From: Larix kaempferi
Lineage: Eukaryota > Streptophyta > Pinopsida > Pinales > Pinaceae
Reading direction: 5' to 3'
DNA length: 64,000 nucleotides
NCBI GenBank assembly: GCA_027924585.1
Contig: BSBM01000865.1
Span: 4,701,001 to 4,765,000, forward strand
The notes under the pieces were generated by a model. It was not told where the DNA came from. It did not search any database and was given only the letters and a program-made list of their open reading frames with translations. The position numbers and the translations under genes were made by a program. Shown here piece after piece: positions 56,751 through 64,000 of the stretch. Within the stretch, counting starts at the first letter, position 1. Each line of letters opens with the position of its first letter.

Positions 56751-59308
56751 ATGTCTCACCACACCAAGCTTGAGGATAAGCTTGAAGGGGCTGATAACTT
56801 CTGAGCATGGAAGTATAGGATTGGGTTAATCTTGGAAGAAAATGAATTGGATACTTACATAAGTTCTAAGGTCCTTGTCCTAGAGGAAGAAGAGGCTAAG
56901 GCCTTGCATAAGAAGAACTTGGTCAAGGAAAAGAGGATCATTGCCGATTCTATCAAAGACCATCTCATACCACATGTGTCATCTCTAAAGACACCCAAGG
57001 ATATGTTTGATTTCCTCACCAAGCTATTTGAAGGGAAGAACATAAATCAGAAGATGACTCTGCGGAATCAATTGAAAGGGGTAAAGCTTTAGAATGGAGA
57101 GACCATTCAATCCTATTTCTATAAGGTCTCTCAGATCAAGGAACAACTTGAAGCTGTGGATGAAGTGGTGGAGAATGATGAAATTGTCATGACCACTCTG
57201 AATGGCCTACCTAGGTCATGGGATTCCTTTATTCAAGGAATTTGTGCAAGGAGAAATTTGATCTCCTTCAGTAGACTGTGGGAGGAATGTTCACAAGAAG
57301 AGGCTATACTTGTAGCCCGAGAAGAAAAGATGGGAAGTGAAGATAAAGCTCTCACAACTCACACTAAAATAAGCAATCCCAAGAAGGAGCACTCTGATTA
57401 CAAGAGATCCTCTCACAACCATCAAAAGAATAAGAAGGATCTGAGGTGTTTCACATGTAATGAGAAGGGACACTTTGCTACAGATTGTCCCAAGAACAAA
57501 AGGGACAACAACAACAACAACTTCAACAAGAAGAAGAAGAATAACAAAAGAAGATATCATGATCATGCTGCTGAGGATGATGAACCTCCCAAGAAGAAGG
57601 CTAGATCAGAAAGTGATGACTCATCAAGCGAAGATGAATATGTTCTAATCTCTGCTCTCACAGGTACAATCTCTCATGGTTGTAATGATTGGCTTATTGA
57701 CAGTGGGGCTTCCAAACACATGACTAGGTTCAAAGAATCTTTTGTAAACCTATCTGAACATGAGTCACCCCATAAGGTGAAACTTGGGGATGACTACCAA
57801 TATCCTATCAAAGGAAGTGGTGAATCCTCCTACAACCTAGACTCTGGAAAGTCTTTGAAGATGAAAGAGGTTCTATATGTACCTGGGCTCAAGAAGAATC
57901 TACTCTCCATATCTGCATTGGATGCAAAAGGCATGAGGGTTGCATTTATAGATGGCCAAGTACTCATGTGGCCAAAGGGTAAGACCATAGATTATGCAGT
58001 AGTGATTGGACAGCTAGAGGGAGGATTGTACAAATTGAAGGGACAACCTGAATATGCCATGGTACATGAATCCATGGAGCCAAGTGAACTTTGGCATAGA
58101 AGGCTTGCATATGTGCACTATAGAGCACTACCAATTGCAAGCAAAGCTGTAGAGGGTCTTCCTGAAATCAAGACAAAGCATGAAGGTGTTTGCAAAGGAT
58201 GTGCAAAAGGAAAGAACATTAAGAAGGCATTTCCAAGCAGTGAAATCAAAGCTAAAGGAATCTTGGAAATCATCCACTCCGATGTATGCAGTCCGATGTC
58301 ATCCAGTTCTCTGAGTGGGTATCTATACTATGTCTCTTTCATTGATGATTTCTCTTGGAAGACTTGGGTTTATTTCTTGAAGAACAAAGATGAAGTATTC
58401 AGCAAGTTCAAGGAACTCAAGGCCTTGATAGATAACCACACTGAAAAGAAGTTCAAGACCTTTAGATCCAACAATGGTGGAGAATTCACTTCAGCAGACT
58501 TCAAGTGCTATGCAGTGATTCAGGGATTAAGAGGGAGTTCACCACTCCTTACAATTCACAACAGAAAGGAGTAGAAGAAGTCACTTCAGAATAGGACTCC
58601 AGCAACTCCTGCAAGGAAGCAAAGATTCAGAGGGAGTCCACCCAAAAAACAAACGAAGATAAGTATTTGAATTGTTATTTCTTGTATATTCTGTTTGTTT
58701 AAATAATGTTATTCAGTGATGTATATGTTTATGTTCCTAGACTTAGGTTGTGTATTATGCATATTAGAATAATTGCATTGATGAACAAGATACTACTAAT
58801 ATGCAAGTAATGGGTAAGTGGCCTATGGTACTGTACAAAATTCCATTTCTACGTATCGAGAATGAAACCTCTTTGCTGACATGTTGGGAGTTGTGCACAC
58901 TCTTAACAATGTTCTCGTAGATATTGGAATGCATCTAGAAAGTCACGGGATATGGACAAATGTTGTATTGAAGCATTGGCTAAAACAATTGCATGACTAT
59001 ATGACATATATTCTTATGTGTAAGATTTTGTTATGAAACTATGAGAAATTTCTAATCGTGTAATTGAATTTGACTTGTAGGAAAGATCGTGTACAATCAC
59101 CTACAAGGAAGGACTACAACATTTGTTCCAGCAACAAAGAAATCTATCTATTAAAGATATTGAAGAATCTGAAGTTCCCAGGATATGGGATGTAGTAATG
59201 GAAGGATGCCATGGTTGAGGAATACCAGTCAATCATGAAGAATGATGTTTGGGATGTGGTCCCAAGACTTGAAGGGAAGTCTGTTGTGACTTCCAAATAG
59301 ATCTACAA
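56751..59308 (+). pseudogene. Element J Copia gag-pol, decayed
   Basis: ATG at 56751. The same frame runs to about 58524, with TGA at 56802-56804 (in NF-stop-AW, probably once Trp) and TAG at 57090-57092. Gag is of the UBN2 type (AWKYRIGLILEENELD). The zinc knuckle CFTCNEKGHFATDC (57447-57488) is intact, followed by an Asn/Lys-rich stretch. The protease has WLIDSGASKHMT, with an intact DSG, at about 57693-57728. The pre-integrase zinc region has H..H..C..C (LWHRRLAYVHY, CKGCAKGK). In the integrase core the first Asp (IHSDVC) is present, but the second catalytic position reads SNNGGEF where SDNGGEF is usual. A one-base shift follows near 58525. About 430 bases of AT-rich sequence (58650-59080) then replace the rest of integrase, before a short RT start (EYQSIMKNDVWDVVP) at about 59218-59262. 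Confidence 0.85.
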
Positions 59309-59310
59309 GA

Positions 59311-59677
59311 TCAAAATAGGAATTCTAGCCTCACTGGAGGTCTATCGGAGTGATACAATCAGTTGAGAGTCAATCTGGCCTTAAATCAAGGAAAGATCTA
59401 AAGATAACTCAACTAACTGAAGTGAAACTGCGTGGTAGGTGAGAGAGGGCACCTTTCACAAGTGGTAGGTGAAAGGAGGGCACACTAATCACTAGGAGGG
59501 ATAAAAATTATCAGAAAGAAGCTCTTGGGGCTAGCTAACTGAGGGCTAGGTGCTAGGACTGATGACTGGGATGCATGCATGCAAAATCATGACTACATGC
59601 AAAATGCATGCATGACTGAAAATGGAAAAATGGAAAATACTGTTAGGACTAGGATGGAGTATAGGAATATCCCAACA
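59311..59677. repeat. Element I right LTR, truncated
   Basis: 59311-59446 matches 55471-55606; 59447-59677 is the LTR part missing on the left. The first 445 or so bases of this LTR are absent. It contains GCATGCATGCAAAA and ATGCATGCATGA runs (about 59570-59615). Confidence 0.75.
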
Positions 59678-60907
59678 TGTTCCATTGTCAACGTGACTCT
59701 TAAATACCAACACAGTGGAGCATTATCATCAAAGCTCCAGTGAAATAAGTTATCTTCAAGTGCACGCCCGAAAGTTCCTACCCCGCAAAATTTTGTGGAG
59801 GGTTTTCATAGTTTGGTCTATTCACGAATATAAAGACGATGTTCATGTTGCTGCCACTGGTGAGAGATTTCAATTACCACCAAACATTATTTGATGTCTT
59901 AGATATCGAGACTCATGCTCAAGTGACATTTCAACTTGACAAAATGAGTATCCTGTCAACATACCATGCATCATCACTCCATTATGGTATCGGTGATACA
60001 GATATATTAAAATTATGACAAATTTGACAGTAAAAGAGTTGTAGAGCTTTGCGAGTCCCGATATATATCCATGGTCATATCAATGCTCTCTGTCATTTCT
60101 ACAACTCATTTACAAGAAGGATTTCATTGTATCTATTGCTAGAACATTTCAAGAAATAAACTGTTATGTAGATTAGAAGTGCATTCTCAGAATTTACAAT
60201 AAAACTGAGTGAGAAGTTGAGTGGTTTGAATTCCAGATTCTCACTAAGTGTATCTTCAGCTATACCAAATGATTTTTAAATGCCATAAATTCTGCATGGG
60301 TTATTACATGAAGTGGGATAGATTTGATTTTTATATATTTGTTGTCATTGATTTTATCTCAAGATGAAAGTGAAGATCACCTTCAAATTGAAGATGATAT
60401 GTAGGATTGTTTGCAATCTTCATTGTTCTATCCATGAGGAGAATATAAAGGCTTTAACAATACAAATTAAAAAGGATGCAGAGGATAGTAGATAAAAGAG
60501 CACAATTCAAAGAGATATTTTGGGTCAAATGAATTGAATCATTCCAGATTTGAAAGGGAAAGGTGGCAGAGCATCCGGAGATAGAGTCAGTTGGAGAATT
60601 AAACACCTGACAGGGTCAATCCCAGATTTGAAGGCTACATCTGGACTCTCAATGAAGAATTCGAGCTTCCAGGAATACAAGTGGAGGATATTTGATTGAT
60701 ATTAAGGATAAGTAACAATTCCATATTTTCTGGAAATTAGTAAGAAGGCAGGGTATTATGTGGCAGTCAAAGTTTTCACCGAATAGGCAAAGAAGGGAAT
60801 AGCTCCAACAATTCCAAATTTTCTTGCAATTAAATTGCTTCTACTTTTAGTTTATTGTTAAGAATTTATTTCCAAAATCTTGTAACGTATTTGAGTAGGT
60901 AATTTCC

Positions 60908-60913
60908 TATAAA
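60908..60913 (+). promoter_or_regulatory. TATA box of the element H LTR
   Basis: TATAAA in CCTATAAATTGG, about 610 bases before the LTR end, a reasonable U3/R boundary position for a long LTR. Confidence 0.5.
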
Positions 60914-61526
60914 TTGGATCATCTGCAATGTACAGAGAGGAGAGTTCCACCTTAGAGAGGCTATGAATGATTGTAAAGGGTGAAGACTTAGTAGTCTGAA
61001 AACTTCTTTTTAAACGCCTGTAAGTGTATTTTGGGGCTTGTATGGAGGATGAAATATCTATTATGAACCACTTTTTTTATGATTAAATACAAGTACAGAT
61101 CAATGTTTTTGATGTAGTTTTGTTGTGATTATTACAAATGATGGTGTCTCCATCCTTTGTTTCTCATTAGAAACCTATTCTATTTGTATACCTTTTATCC
61201 AGATGTTTTTTTCTTCCTAAGAGCATTTACATTATGTATGTCTTAGCTATTTGTTGTCATACATATAACCTTAAAATTTGGATCATGTATGTCTAATGTT
61301 TGTAGATTCTATACGTTTACATCATCCTTGTTTACTATCTCTTGCATGTACTATTGGTAGATGTTCTAGCCTGATTACTGGTCATTTATCCACCCTTTCA
61401 ATTCTTCTTCTGTCATCACACAACGATATACCCAATCATATCAATCAACATTTTCCTTTGAGCTTTAAGATGTGCTATCCATGCTCTCTCCGTAGTCGGA
61501 GTGCATATTTTAGCACTAACATCTTT

Positions 61527-61544
61527 TGGCGCCATTGCCGGGGA
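61527..61544 (+). promoter_or_regulatory. Element H primer-binding site
   Basis: TGGCGCCATTGCCGGGGA starts five bases after the LTR end. It is one base from the aspartate-tRNA-type site TGGCGCCGTTGCCGGGGA known from Athila-type Gypsy elements. Confidence 0.8.
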
Positions 61545-61671
61545 TGGAAGTGAATATTATCTTCCCCGAGAAGAACCACAACGATCAGATCTAGCTCTTG
61601 ATGGTAGATAGGGCAGGACATCAGTTGGATGGAATTTTCTACCTGGCGACTCCATTGTTTGAATAGCCAAA

Positions 61672-63250
61672 ATGACATCAAATGATCGAATGACCGCCAT
61701 TGTGGCTGTAATGTTTTATCCACTCAATTTTTTAGCTATTCCAGGCTTTCCAAATGCAGTACCTATCATGGACAAGTGGGGAGATTTCCTTCTGCGATTT
61801 AGAGAAACAAAAGATGACAATCCAACAGCACATTTGTTGAAATTCCATGAAGTTATGTACCAGCTAGGAATTCACCATGAAGATGTACTAATAAAGATGT
61901 TTATTTATTCCTTGAATGGATATGCTCAAGAGTGGTACTGGTCTCTACCAGCTGCTAGCATTTCCTCACTGAAAGAATTCCATGCATGTTTTCAAAAACA
62001 TTGTAAGTATATTTTCTTAGTTGAACTTCTTTTGAAAGATTGTTGCGAGTAGGCTAATTTCGACAATGCAACTTCTTTATGTGATCCCAAAAGTCATGAT
62101 GATGAATATGATCAAGGATCCCAAATGTATCATGAAGAAGCTGTGGTTTCAGAATTTGTTGAAGGTGAAGAGGAAACATTTTCAAATTCCTCTGTCAAGG
62201 AAGAATCCCATGATCATTATGATAATGAAGCTATTGTTTTAAGTCATGTTGAAAATGATTTTAGTGATGAGGTCAACGAAGATAGTTTGGAATGTTATCA
62301 TAATTATTTTAGCAGTCTTAATGATCATCTAGATGCTCATCTTGTTGATGATCCTTATGAAGATCAATCTTTTGTTCAACAAACTGCTGAAAAATCTTTT
62401 TTGTGTTGAGGATCAGCCTTGTAATGAAGAAAAACATGAACCTTCAGCATCATCATTTGAAATTTCTTAGAATGCTCCACTTTATGATGAATATGATGAA
62501 GATATTGAAGTTCTAGGACAAGAATTATGTGATGAATTATATTCTAATCCTTTTTGTTTTGATACTCAAATTGATGGAAACCAGACTATTGACACTTTTA
62601 ACATCATATTGGAAATTTCTGATAGTCATGGCCATGATAACTCTACTGTTCAAAACTATTATGAAAATATGCCTATTTTTTATGAATGTGAAGAGGATTT
62701 AGTAGAGCGGGAATTTAAATTAGAACCTACAGATTTTCTCATCTGTCCTCCTCTCATTGGCAATCATGAAGAACTTGATAAAGAAAATTTCAAAGAGCAG
62801 TTTTTGTCCTTTTTGTCAAAAAAGATGGGACAACGAAAATTCTGTCAGGAACAAAAAATAGTTGAGTTGCTCCAAAGAAATAAAGGGAATGTGGAATTTC
62901 AGGAACAATCCACACAAATTTCTTCTTCATCAATTATTGAACAACATATCCAAGAAATTTTTGGGCAGGAAAAAGGAAAGCAGCTTATTCATCTTCTGCA
63001 ACAGGAAAAGATAACTTTTCATGAGTTTCATGATCTCGTGGCTTCTTCGATGGAGTTGCAATTTTCAAAGGTTTCTAATGCCCCGGTTTTTAGCATACTT
63101 CCTATTTCCAGCTATAAGTATCAACTACTTATAGACTGTCTATTGCATTTATTATATCTTTTGTGGCTCTTCTCAAACAGTGGCATGCATAGGGTTATGA
63201 TTCTCAGTCAAATGGTTTCTTGGCTTCATTGGAAATGGGATTACACTTGA
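61672..63250 (+). pseudogene. Element H gag, decayed, sole coding region
   Basis: ATG at 61672. The gag domain lies in the first 125 residues (FRETKDDNPTAHLLKFHEV, LNGYAQEWYWSLPA, LKEFHACFQKHC). The TAG at 62050-62052 falls in DCCE-stop-AN, where the frame simply resumes. A long acidic region follows (Glu/Asp/Ser-rich, 62060-62700). A one-base shift in the T-run near 62395-62405 moves the frame, then TAG 62468-62470, then a mixed helical region (HIQEIFGQEKGKQLIHLLQQ) to the TGA at 63248-63250. No zinc knuckle, protease or pol motifs. Without pol the element would depend on another Gypsy element for copying. Whether the acidic region is part of gag or a separate accessory protein is unclear. 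Confidence 0.7.
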
Positions 63251-63502
63251 TCAAACATAGTTTAGCTACTTAGTGTATATAGTGCAGATACATAAGACCA
63301 TCCTCGAGCATTTGCTTTAGTTTGCACACTGTGATCAGATTGTTGTGTGAGGATTATTCTCAGTTTGCAGAGGATTATCTTTTCAAGTTTTGAATAAGTT
63401 GCAGAAGGTTTGGGATAAAGACTCCATCCCAACGGATATAAAGAACTTGGTCTGCATTTCTTAGAGACTCACAGGGAGGAATCTATCCCTAGCCAGAGCC
63501 AA

Positions 63503-64000
63503 TGTTAGTACCAGAATTGTCTCACAATATTTTTTGATTTTGGTAGCGCATATGAATTGAGGGGCTCCAATTTTTAATACCAAAAAATCCATGATTGTTC
63601 CAGTGTCAACATGACTCTTAAATACAAACACAGTGGAGCATTAACATCAAAGCTCTAGTGAATTGAGTTATCTAAAAGTTCACGCCCGAAAGTTCCTACC
63701 TTGCATAATTTTGTGGAGGGTTTTCTTAGTTTGGTCTGTTCGTGAGTATAAAGATTGTGTTCATGTTGCTTCCACTGGTGAGAGCATTCAATTACCACCA
63801 AACATCAATTGATCTCTTAGATATTGAGAATCATGTTAAAGTGACATTACAGCTTGACAAAATGAGTATCCTGTCAACATACCATGCAACATCACTCCAT
63901 TATGGTATCAGCAATACAGATATATTAAAATTATGACAAATTTGACAATAAAAGAGTTGCAGAGCTTTGTGAGTCCTGATATATATCCATGGTCATATCA
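63503..64000 (+). repeat. Element H 3' LTR, cut by window end
   Basis: Begins TGTTAGTACCAG, matches 54929-55025 and then 59683-60094, uninterrupted by element I. A purine-rich ACAGGGAGGAA about 35 bases upstream is the only candidate polypurine tract and is not adjacent. Confidence 0.85.

Larger units (their letters stand above)
55607..59310 (+). mobile_element. Element J: Ty1/Copia retrotransposon, 3' part deleted
   Basis: 5' LTR 55607-56178, immediately followed by an initiator-methionine primer site, then gag, zinc knuckle, protease, integrase and a start of reverse transcriptase that stops at about 59308, where LTR sequence of element I takes over. The left end is fixed by the I LTR comparison. 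No 3' LTR of J remains. Confidence 0.85.
55026..59677. mobile_element. Element I: LTR element inserted in the LTR of H, collapsed by deletion
   Basis: It begins TGTGAAAATCC at 55026 and ends ATATCCCAACA at 59677, and is flanked by perfect TGTTC duplications (55021-55025 and 59678-59682). Comparison with the intact 3' LTR of H shows the same site unoccupied near 63597. A 136-base block (55471-55606) recurs at 59311-59446 with about 92% identity and no gaps, as expected for its two LTRs. What remains between them is element J, not the internal region of I. Orientation cannot be set. Confidence 0.8.
54929..61521 (+). repeat. Element H 5' LTR, split by element I
   Basis: 54929-55025 matches 63503-63599, and 59683 onward matches 63600-64000. 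The remainder, to 61521, lies beyond the visible part of the 3' LTR. Net length is about 1,936 bases. A TATAAA box lies at 60908-60913. A short purine run and AT-rich tracts are seen, with no coding sequence. Confidence 0.8.
54929..64000 (+). mobile_element. Element H: gag-only LTR retrotransposon, continues past window end
   Basis: The LTR starts TGTTAGTACCAG both at 54929 and at 63503. The 5' LTR is interrupted by element I between 55025 and 59678 and ends CACTAACA at 61521, forming TGTTAG/CTAACA ends. The internal region of about 2 kb holds a primer site and one decayed gag and no protease, RT or integrase. With an LTR of about 1.9 kb the element should end some 1.4 kb beyond the window. 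Confidence 0.8.

Noticed and set aside
61278-61723. Short open frames around the primer site of H
   Set aside because: They cross the LTR end and primer site, so are noncoding by position.
1-64000. tRNA, rRNA, organelle insertions, CRISPR arrays, telomere repeats
   Set aside because: No cloverleaf-like conserved tRNA boxes, rRNA blocks, regular spacer arrays or TTTAGGG arrays were found by eye; the only tRNA-related sequences are primer-binding sites.

Overview
The window looks like repeat-saturated nuclear DNA of a land plant with a large genome. I see no intact cellular gene, no RNA gene, no CRISPR array and no bacterial-type operon. Almost everything can be assigned to nested transposable elements: Ty3/Gypsy and Ty1/Copia LTR retrotransposons, and what looks like the right-hand part of a CACTA (En/Spm-type) DNA transposon. 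The lineage cannot be settled from sequence alone. The gag style recalls elements of large, slowly turning-over seed-plant genomes such as gymnosperms, but that is only an impression.

Layout. 1-10793: right part of a CACTA-like element. It holds a multi-exon TNPA-like gene (+), a 1,095-codon single-frame passenger gene of unknown function (-) broken by five stops, a long hairpin, palindromic subterminal repeats and a terminal CACTACAA motif. Its end interrupts the 5' LTR of element A (10794-25024, +), a Gypsy element with gag and protease but no reverse transcriptase or integrase; in place of pol it carries an antisense, intron-containing gene resembling a plant mobile domain protein. A sits beside or inside element D (25097-26533, -), a different Gypsy gag/protease remnant. 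Element B (about 26700-34513, -) is a relative of A and C, also without pol, and is inserted in the gag of element E (34514-38138, -). E abuts the 3' end of element GF (-), whose pol (38340-42330) and gag/protease (49864-52569) are separated by element C (43199-about 49813, +). C has a 32-bp minisatellite in its leader and breaks off where reverse transcriptase should begin. The right end is a three-level nest: H (54929 to beyond the window, gag-only) has element I in its 5' LTR, bounded by a perfect TGTTC target duplication, and Copia element J sits in the LTR of I; a later deletion fused J to the far LTR of I.

How it works together. A, B and C share gag, an unusual protease motif (DEG, or NEG in B, in place of DSG/DTG) and related primer sites. 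A and C share a leader block, A and B share a 3' noncoding domain, and B, C and E share an LTR start. They look like a group mobilised at least partly in trans. All coding regions are decayed, and in-frame stops are dominated by TAG, the product of CAG to TAG change, which fits deamination of methylated CHG sites in silenced chromatin.
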